Assembly: GCA_037389465.1 (NCBI GenBank) | Contig: JAZARR010000078.1 | Coordinates: 3,658,001-3,722,000 of the forward strand | Source: Baylisascaris procyonis | Lineage: Eukaryota; Nematoda; Chromadorea; Rhabditida; Ascarididae | Direction: 5' to 3' | Length of the DNA: 64,000 nt | In this document: piece after piece, positions 39,278 through 52,200 of the stretch | Layout of the letters: each line of letters starts with the position of its first letter | Position numbering within the stretch: the stretch's first letter is position 1 | Made by a program: the position numbers and the translations under genes | Notes under the pieces: generated by a model | Databases searched by the model: none | Seen by the model: only the letters and a program-made list of their open reading frames with translations | Told to the model about the DNA's origin: nothing

Positions 39278-42200
39278 CTTTCAAAATGCAACGCAACCAT
39301 TTTCTTAGTCACCTTCAACAAGAAACACCTGTCGTGAACTTATGCCTAGTGCTTCGATGAATTTGATCGCACAGTTGCTTTCTTGCTAAACTATTCTTGC
39401 TCAAATGAACTCTATCATCAATTCATTACATCACCTCCAAAAAAAATTTTTTTTAGCAGAAATTTCGTAATATACATTATGAATTTCTAATCGACTGAAC
39501 AATTTTAATAATAAAATTTTATTCGTACTTCCTTCTTTTGAAATATTTGCCTGATGGCATGAAAAGTTTTTTTTTAAATCTCTGTAGTAGTTTTTTGATC
39601 ACTTATCTTGACATAATAAACGTTTAGCAAGTACTCAAAGCATTATGGATACGTGGATCGCATTGCATTAAATCATCGTATCGCAGATAGGCGTATTCAA
39701 GAGGAAAAAATAACAAAACAATAAAATCTGTTTTCTGGAAGTATTCGGTCACCTAAGCGAAGAAAGCACTTATTAGTGCATTCATTTGAAAAATTACAAC
39801 AAGCAATGTTGTGGGAAAAAAAAGGATTACTTTTATAGTCCTCCATTATAAAGATTTATCGTGAGAAGCGATTTGCGAGACGGTGACATTTTGCTTTCAT
39901 TAAGAACTATCAATTATTATAAAATAAATTTTAATGAGTACTGCCTACTTTTCTATTGGCATTAGCGCTTCTGATATTTGAATCATGCATAAAAGCACTG
40001 AAAATTTCATCGCAAGGAAGTTACAACATAATGATGCATATATGCAGACAAACCATGAGAGACGATTGACGATTCATATGCAGCGATCGTACAAAGACTG
40101 AAAGGACGAAGAAGAACCCCGAAAACATGAGAAACGAGCACAACGCGAGAAAAAAAAAGTTCCAATGATGTGATATCAAGAGACGAGCAAAAAAAAAGAA
40201 AAAAAACATTTGCTCGTTGAAAATTCACATACTGCATTCGTTGAGGCGTTAACTTTGAACAGAAGAAAACAACTGTAAGCTCGAGCCAAGGACTCGAAAA
40301 AAGGCGCATTGACACTCGAATTAATCACGCCACATAGAACATGACCGATTTGTTCAAAAAAAAAAAAATTCCTCATCCACTTCTAAAAATAAGGTGAGAA
40401 GGAAGTGAGGTTGATGTCGAAATTTGTCATATTTATTGCACTCCTATTTTTGCATATATTTCATTTCTTTTCGCATAATCGCATAATTCTCTCCTCGGCG
40501 CACCATTAGAATCAAGTGAATATTTCAAAAAAACATCGCCAAACATATAAACAAAAAGAGATGCGACTCAGGCGATTGATCACATAGTGCCTTTAAATTG
40601 TCTTTTTTGTAAATAAGATACTGTGCAAATCAGAGTGAATATTCAAATGCAAATTTCACGTCATACTAAAGGAGTTATCAATGAAATACGCTACGTGCAA
40701 AGAGATGATAAACACAAAAAAGTGATAAACATATGCAAAAAAGGCGACTAAGTGTCAAGAAACACCAGTGAAGAAGCTTATAATTTCAACAAACAAGCAA
40801 GTGGAGAAGCACAACAGACAACGTGGCACATTATGTGCTTTTACAATCAGCATATCCTATGAGGCATTTCCTTGAGTCGCCAATAGAAAATGAAATATGC
40901 TTATCAGTACATCCATTTTTTTTTTTTAACATATTCGTCCATTGTTATAAACATATTGCAAAAGATTCGTTCTTTTATGACGAGATCGATGCAAATTTAA
41001 TATATCCACCCAATATAAGATATATGCAAATTTAATGACGTTTTTAAATATCTACAAGTCTGGTGAATGAATGTAAAAGGCGATGCGGAAGAGAAATACA
41101 GTGCACATTGTACCCATTAAATTTCGGAATTTTGGCTTAAGAAAATCTCAAGATGACACTGCCGAGGAGAGAAGTAGATAGACAAACACATGCGTACACA
41201 TAGATAAGACATGAGCGCATAATACTCTTTATAAGCGCATACTCTGAAAGCGTATAATAATGCACGATTCACTGCTTAAACCTATATTGTTAACTGTTCA
41301 TTTTCGTTTCACCCAGAAAAACCAGAAAATAGCGGTGGATAAGATATCTCGATCAAAAATGGATAGCAATTTGATAGCTAGAAAAAAAATCTTCACCAGA
41401 TATTCTTGAGAGAAATGAAAGTTCGCTTATACTGGTTCCGTTAATTATCATTACTCATTAAGAATTAAATCTATATCAAAATTAAGGAAGAATAAAACGC
41501 ATAAAACAAGCTATACGTTTATGATTCGTTCTATTTGGTCAGTGGGACGCCAACGATCGCATATTGCTCGCGAAATGGGGGGATAAACAACATCTTTGAT
41601 GAGGATATGAACTGACATTAACACAGATGATTTATGTTAAAGTTTCGACTGCTCGCCAAATCATCATTGTTACTCGCTGCAAAGCAACAATCTAATCAAA
41701 GGCGGATCCCACTATGGAGATTTTAAAAAGTCAAAATTGGGCAGTTTCACTGCTTCATACCCTTCGTTATGAGTTTCTAGTAGTCCATTTGCTATTTGCT
41801 CTCATCAACCAACCCCCCCCCCCCTGTCCCCCCTTTTGACCCCATCACTTTTTTGCCTGAACTCTGGCCTTTCTTTTCCGTGCTGCATACATCGTTAGCA
41901 ATAAATTTCATGGTAGAGATAAGAAGTAAAGAAGAAGAGGGCATTTATAAACTATATAAAAGTAATCTAACTGCTCAAAAGCTTGAAAAGTGGCGGCAAG
42001 CTTGATCAGAAATTGTGCGTCTGGATAGCACGATTTAAAAAAAAAGCATCATCAAGGGACAATAAGAGGTGAGGCGCAATCAAAAAACTAGGAATGAACA
42101 TCGGGGGAGCAACCTTGAAATGGTTTCCCATCAGACAACGACGCCTTCCGAGCGTTCTCTCCATCTACCGCATGTGATGCGTCTACAATGATTTCTCTGT

Positions 42201-45200
42201 ACCTTGATAACACCATCAAATGAACAACTGGAATTTGCACTTGAAAAAACTTCATTCGATTTAAGATCCCTTAATCGAATTGTCTATAACTACCTATATA
42301 AGCGAAAATTTTATTATAAAATAAGGCCATCGAGTTTCAGCTCGTATTTTTTCCACTTTTCAGTTCTTGTTTCACAAATACAAAGATCACTATCGAAAGA
42401 GAGGTGAACAGCAAAAAAAGGTGCGAAGTACGAGAGCTCGTGAACTTGTTTTCTAGATTTGCTGCTATGAGCTGTTAAAGTCAACGATTAAAAAACCTTC
42501 TAATTCTATAAAATGCTGAGCGAAATTGAGTACATGCGATTTAAACAAATGGGAAAACGCAACAGCATGGCTAGCACAAAATGACCTCTTTCAACGGTTT
42601 TAGGCCTGAACAAGTATATACATACAAAGACATATACATGCATACATGTAAACAACACATAGCTATAATGCGCTTTATATACGCAAATTTACAGAAACAC
42701 ATGAAAAAATGGCTTTGTCTAAGTGTAGTATCAATCTCAGTCAAAATAACTATTCAGGCTGAATCAGTTGCACGAAATTAGCACCCTTAAACAAGAGCCA
42801 ACAACGATCAAAGGTAATAAAGAGAGAGGGAGGAAGGAGAGGGAGAGTGAGAGAGAGGGAAGGAGCTGAACACATAAAGTACACAACTACGTAAAAAGAA
42901 ATTACTAGCAGAAGCGGCCAGCATACATAATGGAAAGCAGCTGGTTAGACAACAAAAGCGATTTCTTAGCCGTGAGCGAATGACCACCAAGAAGGTCAGC
43001 AAAATCAACATCAATCTCTACGACTTTCTCTACTATAAAATCTGTTTTTTTTTATTTCTAGCAATTTTCAAGCAAAAATTTGATAAGGATAAACAAATTA
43101 TTCAGTTTCGCTAATTATATCAGCGCATATCAGTATATATTACAGAAAGTATCACCTTAAAAAATGATGAATAATTAGGTGAAATAATTATAGAAATATA
43201 TAAAGAAAATGAAAAAATATTGCAGAAATAATGAAATAGTCAAAAAGACCCTGCGAAGGGAATCGAGAACTTGCGCATTGATGCATTTAGACACAATGAT
43301 AGACACACATCGATCATCTTATCAAAGCAATTTCTGTGATTAGTGCTGATATCTTCCTTGTCGAGATCGCTTCGCTCATCATATGTTTCAAGCAATTTTT
43401 GTCGTCTTAACACATAATCGCTGAAGGTTGAAAAGTTGCCGCCTTTCATGCTTTCAACTATCGGCCAACGCAATGTATACACATTACGGAAATGCATCAG
43501 TGCTTAAGCTGACAATACTTGACCCCTTAAATGTGACACAGAAACGGCGATATGATTGCCTTTTTTAGTATCGAGATGTACCAGATTCGTATAAAGTTTA
43601 ATTTATGAGTATACAAAGGGAAAACACTTTGTACAGTAAAATTGTAGAAACTGCACGGGAGCTTTTAAGAGTCTATATGTGAGCGCGCCAATGAGACTCA
43701 ACTAAAAGAGGAATTCACGACGACAAAATAGATAAGACACAGATGGTTTCAGCGCAGCAGTGGCCTTCCTAGTTGCGATAAGCGCCGTCAGGACGTGCTA
43801 AAAACTGGCGCAGATATTATCTTTTTTGAAATGGATCGATGCAACGATAACATGCCTCTGTCAATGTTTTTCAGCACTAAAACTCCATTTGCTATGGACA
43901 ACATTATGGCTCAATTGATGGAAGCTTCCTTAATGAAGAACTTTTTATGCCGAAAATGACTCACTCATAATAGTAAAAAAGAAGTAAATTGCACAAAATT
44001 AGCACATCATTAAATTCTAAAATGAAGAGAAAAGGTGAAGCGAGCGAGTTGGGCGAGACGTAGCACAACGTAAATAAGATGCGTGAGCTTGTGTGGACAG
44101 TGCATTCCGAGTGGACAACACCGATCAACGGCACAGCACACAGCAGTCACCCAACAGCAGGCAGGTAGCAACGGCCGCCGCCCGTGACAATAATGACCAC
44201 TGCAGCCGTCCTACGCGTGCGACACTTGTGCACAGGTAAGACACTACTGCGCCCGTATTTAAGATGGTCTTCAAATTGGCCAACCCCCCCCCCCCCCTCC
44301 CACCTCCATCCACCTAACCTCTCGACCTAAGCAACGTTAGCCTCGTGATGGTTGTCCCCATGAGCCTACGTCTTCACGAAAAACTCTAAACTTTCAGCAT
44401 TTAATGAAAAATTCTCGACTGCCACCGAGAAAGAATATTCACGAATTGAAGCTCATCACCCACTGCCTCTGAAATGTTTAAGGGATATGATATTCTTCAA
44501 CACAGGAGGTCCTTTCAAGTTTTTGAGCAGATTAAACTGAGAGTGAAATTAACACTGAGGTGTAATTGATGCAGAACGAGGCGTCAACTGAGATGATTTC
44601 GCAAAACAGTATTTCTAATTGACTACATTTAAATAAATTCACAAATGCACAGCCTAACATCCTCACCTATTGAAGAGGCAGTTAAAAAAGAAACCATCAA
44701 GTGGCGATTGGAAATATTAGCCACAATTCCATGTGATGCAATCGCGATCACCGAATCCCCAAAAACTACTATCCAAGAAAAAAAACAGCAATTTGACATT
44801 CGAAAGCTGTATGGAACTAGATTTGTTATCTCGATAGCTGTAAATTGTCATAGAAGGAGAAAAGAGACAGAGGAAGAGGAGGATAGAAAGAAATAAAGAA
44901 GACACTACAATGGGCAAGGTAAGAAAGAAAAAGATGTTTTCTGGAAAATTGGATAAAGATGAAGACATGAATGATAATCGAAATAACCATTAAAGAATCA
45001 ATTTTTCAGAGAGAAATTTTTATGAATAGTGACAAAAATTTGCAGCAAATAGAAGCAGCAGTGTTACGAAGCAAAGAAAAAACCCTTCTCGTTGCAAAAC
45101 TTTTAAATCATCGTGCAGCTCATTATAGGATCGCTTTATGCGATAGTCGAGCGAAAGTTTCATAAAACTAGAATCACTGTATTCATGATAAAATCCCTTC

Positions 45201-46584
45201 AATGCGAAATAGCCCGAAAACCGGAAAAATATAATCTCTTTTTCACGGTTCTTGATATTTGCATTCGTATTCATTCAGCGTTAAAGGAAACAAAGAAACG
45301 CTTCGGAACAAACATTCATGATTAAAAGTAAAGGATGTGCAATCTATAATGATATTCTTGAAATTTAGTGAAATTTCCCTTTTTTAATAGATATTTGAAT
45401 TTAGAATTTATTAGGTCTTGAATAATTCCGATATTCTTTCATGTTAAATGCAAAAATGAGATAAATATTTCTAATGCAAAATAAAAACGGTATGCAAATT
45501 TTGGCATTTCATGTTCGCATTCATTAGTCACTTTTCAATGAGTATTTTACCGAAGCGTTTCTATACATGCAACAAAGAGGGAATTTTCACTAATTTCGCT
45601 TAATAGTGCTTTAAGAAGAGAAATACTTTCAACTGTAATACATGCAGTTATCTATTGGATAGTGCTGAATAATTTCATTGAATCTTGCGATAAATTTTTA
45701 CTGGACGATCTAGAACTATTTGCTGAAAATATTTGCAAAAGTTCAACGATTCACTCACGGTATTTATTTTTAAAAAATTGGAAAGGCAAAGAAATTATGA
45801 ACTTACAAGAATAAAAAATAAGAAAACAAAAAGAAATCTCAGCGATCTCAGTAGTTTTATTGGTGATGATCAATAGGGCACGGAAAAGTACATCACTATA
45901 GAATGGCTTCAACACGAAATCTAGCAGGCAGAAATGTGAACTGCGCTTACATCCGGCTTCTATTTCTTGCGATTATCGCTCTTGCAAAAAAAAAAAAACC
46001 GACGCCAAGCGCTGTTCCCTTGCCGAGTTGTTTTCATTCGTTGAATGATTGCCTCCTGTGACAAGAAAGACGTCAAAATGGCAGCTTTTCTGAGATTCGC
46101 TGTGAGTTAAAAGCAACTAGACAGGATCGCTAGTTTAGTGACATAGAAACTCACATAGAGCCAGCTGCCCTTGTCATTTTGAAGTATACAGGTCGAGTAT
46201 TTGAGGTATACAGGTCGAGAATTCCCAAAAATTACTTCTTTATCTGTGACTTCGTACATTTTTTGCATTTTTTAAATGATTTGTCACAGCATTTTTATGC
46301 AAACATGCCTTAACGGAAAGAACTATGGAGGTTAATCTGAAACCATTTCAGAGGTGCGTTTTTCGTATTTTGGTGCCCAATCTGGCAAATCCGCTCACTT
46401 CCATAGATAGCCTTTCTCATCCTTTGGACGTCATCGATGTCTAATGGTTGATTGATTCCAGCTACATCAATCAATTTCTGTTTACATATGTGATAGCGGC
46501 TCAACAACGGTTGAGCAGATCTAAACAACTTAGCACAATAATCGTGGCACAAAGATGGCAACAAGGAACGCAAGAGATTTAGTG
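38760..46584 (-). CDS. Ndc1-like nuclear pore membrane protein, partial (5' exons not found)
   Basis: Exons supported, in transcript order: 46399-46584, 44667-44768, 43305-43502, 42927-43032, 42114-42202, 38760-39277, about 398 codons. Junction phases match (1, 1, 1, 2, 1), but the 43305 donor is weak and an exon could be missing there. Segments with Ndc1 character: RKAIYGIVFGDSVIAIASHG; LMVSFLTASSIALMHF then RNVYTLRWPIVES (compare the membrane-plus-PFPI/WPIV-type motif of Ndc1); and in the last exon NMHIWLVDCIRQFVDVM followed, after a linker, by PLRIAYADLRRTLVKGF, which parallels the conserved QMHIW and TLRFAF helices of the vertebrate C-terminal domain. Ndc1 anchors pore complexes in the nuclear envelope and helps insert new pores. 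The comparison is from memory. Coding nature is likely from codon pattern and splice phases; the identity is tentative. It lies 1.1 kb upstream of the SYG-2-like gene, same strand. Confidence 0.5.
39278..42113. other. Intron of the Ndc1-like gene (2.8 kb)
   Basis: AT-rich with a C12 run at 41813-41824. Minus-strand open frames near 40007-40376 have no acceptors or motifs and were not accepted as exons. Confidence 0.4.
44284..44297 (+). repeat. C14 homopolymer
   Basis: Fourteen C in a row in an AT-rich context, within an intron of the Ndc1-like gene. Similar runs are C12 at 41813-41824, C12 at 54695-54706 and G12 at 55960-55971. Confidence 0.9.
44769..46398. other. Intron of the Ndc1-like gene (1.6 kb)
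   Basis: AT-rich, containing a 22-nt-period near-duplication at 46184-46219 (GTATACAGGTCGAG twice). No exon recognised. Confidence 0.4.
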
Positions 46585-46875
46585 CTTAAGGGAGTGCTTT
46601 AATAGACTATTAGCACATAGACGGCCGTCATATGAAGCGCAACTTTGCAGCCTTTGCAATGACAAATTTCTGAGTCACTCAAAACAACTCGACCTAAGGG
46701 AGAAAGAACCCTTCACTTTTTTCACGTTGCTCATACACTAGTGCAGGGGTTCGCATTATTTGCTTTCAATATGTCCAAGAAGTTGAACACATTTCCATAC
46801 TTACTTACACATTTCTGATACTTGCGAACTTGATGGCGCACATAAACTTTACCTTACAAGCAACAGTACTGCAAT

Positions 46876-46883
<8 letters not shown>

Positions 46884-46916
<33 letters not shown>

Positions 46917-46941
46917 GTAAATATAAATAAATAAATAAATA
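46884..46941. repeat. Compound microsatellite (AT)n then (AAAT)n
   Basis: An uninterrupted AT/TA run of 31 nt at 46884-46914 is followed by about four AAAT units at 46925-46941. Confidence 0.95.
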
Positions 46942-49045
46942 TATACATATTCTCGCGAACATCCAGCTGTATATAGAAAAATGGTTTCCATGCTTATGTT
47001 TCTACTACAGCGTGTAAAGATTCCTAAAGACAGGTCAATAAAATAAACAAGTTAGTCACATCGCTAGACCTATTAATTGAATTGTTTTTGAATTTTTCTC
47101 CTCGAATCCTAACGAAATCGTTTGCATTACGGGTGGAAATCATCATGCGATGACGTCACGCTTCTTTCATTTTCAATTTTCACTGATTGTACGACACATG
47201 TCAGGGTCACTTTTTAAAAAACCGCGAAATTTTCAATCGGTTCGCGCATCGTAACATCTAATTTCAGAAATGCGATTATTTTTCTTTCGTGCAAATTGTA
47301 TCCGCTTATCGGTGAAAGCTTTCTTTTGCTTTAATTCTTGTAAAAACTTCCCGTATCACTTTTTTAGGATATAAATCACCCAAAAGATTAAATAACTTTA
47401 TTTCCTATATCTTCAAATCGTCCTTAATTTCCCATATGAAAAGAAATGCTTGTTTAATATGGAATACTTGTTAATTTTACAACATAAACAATTTTTTGAA
47501 CTTATCGAGTTATCACACTTTTAGAAATCTACTAGAAGAAAATATTGTTTTTTCTTGGTTTTATAATCCATTCGGATTGTCCACCAAATATGTACCTCAA
47601 AACATTTAACAATATGCTAATGTAACTTTTTTCTATTTCAAACGAAAATCTAGTGATTGTCATCGTCCCTAGTTGATGAAAACAAAAAAAAAAGTGTGCA
47701 AATGAATAGAAAAGTTGAAATAAAGGAATAGAAATGATTGAAACGCATAATAGTATCTTGTGAACTTATAAATGAAAAGATAACAAACTAAATGGAACAA
47801 CGGCGCTGTCATTGAGAGCGTTCAAGAGTGTGGCTGCGGAACGGCCATGAAATAAGACCGGTTGACGGCGATACGATCACAACACATCACATGTACGAAG
47901 TTGCAGCAAATTTTATATGAGCACATAACTAAAGTCCTCTTTGAATGTTTCATATTTCATCTCAATTTCCACTTAAACTTCCTTGTAAATGTATCAACTC
48001 TAGCATCTCTCATGAACGCCTTAAACGCCAATAAATTTATAGACTTATTTCAAAACAATACTATTGAGAGCAATAACATTTTGAAAAAAAAAGCACTGAG
48101 CAAACATCGCCATATCACGATTAGATTAAGGATAGTCGAATGAATTTCTATATTTACCTGTATTCGAGCGTTGCTATCATGAATCAGCTACGCTTACATT
48201 TAATAACTCAATTGTGGCGCTGAAACTCGCAAGAGACGAGAAAATATCACCAAAAATGACCGTCTCATCGGTGATAAAATGTTCTCCCATCTCAGTTTCA
48301 GACGCATTTCGCGCATTTGGCAAACATAAAACATATAAATTAACTTGATATTTACGCTTTTTTCATCGTAAAATACATTTTCTCTTTTGTTATTCACTAA
48401 TTTACGCCGTAAAACTGTGAACATTTTCTTCGCAGCATAAAATTTATAACCAAAAGCGAATTATTCAATTCTTTTGTTTGATACACTTTGTTAAATCGGT
48501 TTAAATAACAATATGAATAACAATTTTAAATAGTTGCTAAATAGCAGCAATTTAATTAACAACTAGAAGCATTGGCGCTTATTTAAGCAGTAACATTTCC
48601 AGAGAAATTATGAAGCAGTAGGAAATACACAAAAAAGAAATAGAAAGACAATATTCACGTTTACGATACAAAATATAAAGTCGAAAAAATATAATATATA
48701 AGGTAATTTTGTAGAAAAAAATATATGATATTGAGGGAAATCCAGTAGACCTCAATTGCTTTAGGTGGAAAATTTATGCATAACATCATTTATGCATATG
48801 ATAGTAAGTAATAAACTAACGCGATAAACATCTTGTCAATAGTATTTATCGTTTCGTTTCATTTGCTGCCGTTTAAGTTGCTAATAAATGCGACACGCAA
48901 GGGCTATGTGTGGGTACCCAATGCATCTATACGCAAAATTGCAGTGGATTTTTGTTTCTGTGGTGATTAGGCGCTAATCTCAAGAATTGGAAAAGGTTGC
49001 AATCGCTATGGAAACAAAACACTGACCCAACGCCTTCAGCAAATT

Positions 49046-49237
49046 TCACGTTGCAAAAAAAGATGCCGCATAGTGGTTGACCATCGCGCCGGTGCCCTTA
49101 GTGGTCTCACATTTCAAGCGAGCCGCCGCTTCGCACTCATAATGTGATCCCTTCAAGCATCGCTCACCCTTAGTGCCGTTGTCCACTTGAAATATGGCCG
49201 AATGCGCTTTTAAAGAAGAAACGTTCTTTTCGATTGG
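49046..49237 (-). other. Open frame rich in Cys and Lys within a GC-rich island; function unknown
   Basis: A 63-codon open frame without ATG reads NVSSLKAHSAIFQVDNGTKG, then ERCLKGSHYECEAAARLKCE, then TTKGTGAMVNHYAASFFAT and a stop. Three cysteines and many lysines suggest an extracellular or matrix protein fragment. It has no good acceptor or donor at its ends except an ATTTCAAG before GTGGAC. The island is much richer in GC than its surroundings and carries imperfect direct repeats. It may be an exon, a decayed transposon piece or chance. Confidence 0.15.
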
Positions 49238-52200
49238 TTAGAAATATATTTCAAAAATGCTGAGGGTGCAATCATAGAAGCTGATAAGAACCTCGAGAAA
49301 ATTTCTGTTGAAAAAAAAGGAAAAAAAAGAATTGAAAGGAAACAAACTTCACAATCATCAATCCCTCTCATGGTCCTAATTAAAGATTAACTTATGCGAT
49401 TTGTGCAAAATTTCAAGCAAATTTTTTCACAGACTTATCACGACATATGTTCATTAAAAATGGCCAAAGAAGCGTTATAATGGAGCTAAGTGAATATCTT
49501 CATCTGCAATTCCACTTGTAACAACGATCGGTTCCATCAGTTGTCAACAAATAATAATCTATATGGAATGAAATATCCATATTTTATATAACTTGTCCAT
49601 TCGAAAAAATGTCTGCAGAATGTTCGCTTTCATTGCATTATGTAAACAAAAAAGCGCGTTTGAATGGTAGCAATTTCCGCCGGTTTTGAAATTTGATACA
49701 AAACGTCAAACTATGACTTGATTAGGATACGCTCAGCAAACCGAGTTGCTTGCTCCTATGCTTTAGTGATTCTGAAGTTGAAATCTTTGAAACAGGCAGA
49801 CAAACAGATATATATGAATACATACAAAAATAAGCGTGCAGACGGTGTCGCTCAACTTCATGGCCTTGCAAATACAAATTCGCATGCATAAGAAAGCACT
49901 TCAGAACCTTGGGAAAAAGTGCAAAAAAGCCATCCCAAAACAATGCGTATTCACACCTTTGTGCGGAACACATGAGAAGCTAAATGGATTACTACTTCTT
50001 TTTTTTTAAATCGCTCGCATAGGAATGGTACAGAAAAAAATTGCATGTATATTTATGAACAAATTTGTAATAAAAACAAACTTCAATGGCATCATGCGAA
50101 AGTGATTTATAAGAAATTCTAGGTATGTGCTGAATAATATTTCTACTATCCTCGATATTTTTTGATTCGCGGATTTTTTTTTTCTTGGTATTTCTTTATA
50201 CATTGCGATTTTTCTTGGTAGTCTTAGTATGCAGATTTCTGTTTCTCAACAATATACATAAATTCTATGCTTCAAAATCTACAAAAGTGGATAATTATCA
50301 ACAAGCTTCCGACAACAGTGCAGAAGAAACACAACGATTTGCATTTTATTTGCGATTCTTGCCATGGAAGTCTGAATACAAGTTTAAACTCTCATTGTGG
50401 ACAATGGACAACACTATGGGGCAAAAAAAAATGTGCTACTATGGTCACTAACGAAAGGATGCCGCTTAATATATACACAGAGTTAGGCACACAGCTGTCC
50501 TCCGGAAAGTGAATAGATCATTATAAAGAAATAGTACAACCGACGTTTGACAACAATTGTTTACATCAGATCAGTGAGGATTGATGCGACGACCTCGGAT
50601 ATGCGCAAACAAAATGCTTCGTATTTCGGCCGTAATACACTTGTAGCAATCAATCAGCAACCGCCGCTAAAGATCTGCTAGCGTCTACAATACACATCGA
50701 CATTGATAACGTATTTGCTTTGAAAATAAAAGATTCGCTTCTGTTGAGTTGGTAACTATAAGTCAACAATCTGCTGCTTACATCCCTGTTCGCTATGGCC
50801 AAGGTGATGAATGAAAGAGGAAGAGGCACAACCCTTCCGGCGATTCGTGTAGTGACTCAAAGAATTTGGTAACTATCAGGGTCGGACTGTACCACAGACA
50901 GAAGTGCAAATTTGAAAAAAAAAAAAGAATCGCGCAGCTCGGGCGATTCATCCAGACATGGCTCAAGCACGACGTGCGGAACAAGCGCAGAATAATAGGC
51001 ACGCATGCTCTGGGAAACGATTTCGCTCCCTACACTCCGACTCCATTAAGACAAAACGCCAAAGATTCGTAGTGTTATTCAAATAAAGTGGCTAGGCAGA
51101 ATACGGTTACAGTAACTGCGCAATTATTCGAAATAAAATTTTGAGCTTGGAACTAAAACTTTTCCTCCAAACCTTTTCGCTTCTTTCGCTTTTTCTTTCT
51201 CGCCAAAATTCGCTAACTTTTCCGCTTAATTCTTTCGCCTTTTTCTTAAAGTTTTCGAATTCTTTTGCGAGTGAAAAATTATTTTCACTAATTAAATATG
51301 TTAATATAGCGTTCAAGAAGATAATTTTTCGGCGATATCTCATAATATTTGAAGATTTGTTTGGATAATGCTTAAAGTTATTCCCTAAAACGGATATTTT
51401 TAGATAAAAGCACCATAGCGAAAACAAATGCCATAAATTATGCTCGAACTAAAAAAAAAAAAAAAAATCTCCTTATATAATAAACTATACGACTATCAGA
51501 AATATGGTAGAACTACCCCTATAAGATAAAATATAAGAGTAGAAGTGTAACAATGAGTCAACATCAAAATAACACCGTCAATTTTACTAGATAAAGTAAT
51601 AAAAAACAAGAGCTATTAACACAAACCTTATATGAGTAATAGAGGAATAGGCTGCGGTATCAAAAAAAAAAATTATCAAAACAGTATAATAAAAATAAAT
51701 AAATAAACCACATTAATAACAGACAAAAAACAAGTGTCAAAACAATTCAATTCGAATATACGATCAATAATGAATTGCTGAAAGATATATACGATTACTT
51801 AGGAAAACGTACTAGCTTTTCTAGAGATTAGATCAAAATATCTAGTCCTCATTAAACATATTGCTGCAAAGAATAATCTTACATTGAGTTGAAATATAAA
51901 GTAAAAATTGACGAAGATTTCAGCTAAGCTAAATAGGAATGTAAAAGAGTATCGTCGAATGATTGATATAGTGAAAATAATACGTAAATGGATCATCACA
52001 AAAAAAGAAACCTAAAACTGTTAGTTGCTTCAATCTTTAGATGCTTACATATTGGCGTTTATTTAAGAAAATCTTATAAGCGCTCATTTCTTTATCAATC
52101 AGCGATCGCAGTATGCTACATTCTATATTGCTCTTAAAAACTTTTTAAAATACTTCAATTTTGTTGAGTCATTAAAATTTCTAGTTGAATAAATTACCCT

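Noticed and set aside
40007..40376. Minus-strand open frames inside the Ndc1-like gene, considered as exons
   Set aside because: Dominated by Phe runs from poly-T, with no acceptor upstream and no phase match.
43041..43262. Hydrophobic stretch (LFDYFIISAIFFHF) on the minus strand, considered as a missing Ndc1 membrane exon
   Set aside because: Stops occur before any donor in all frames, and the sequence is typical AT-rich intron.
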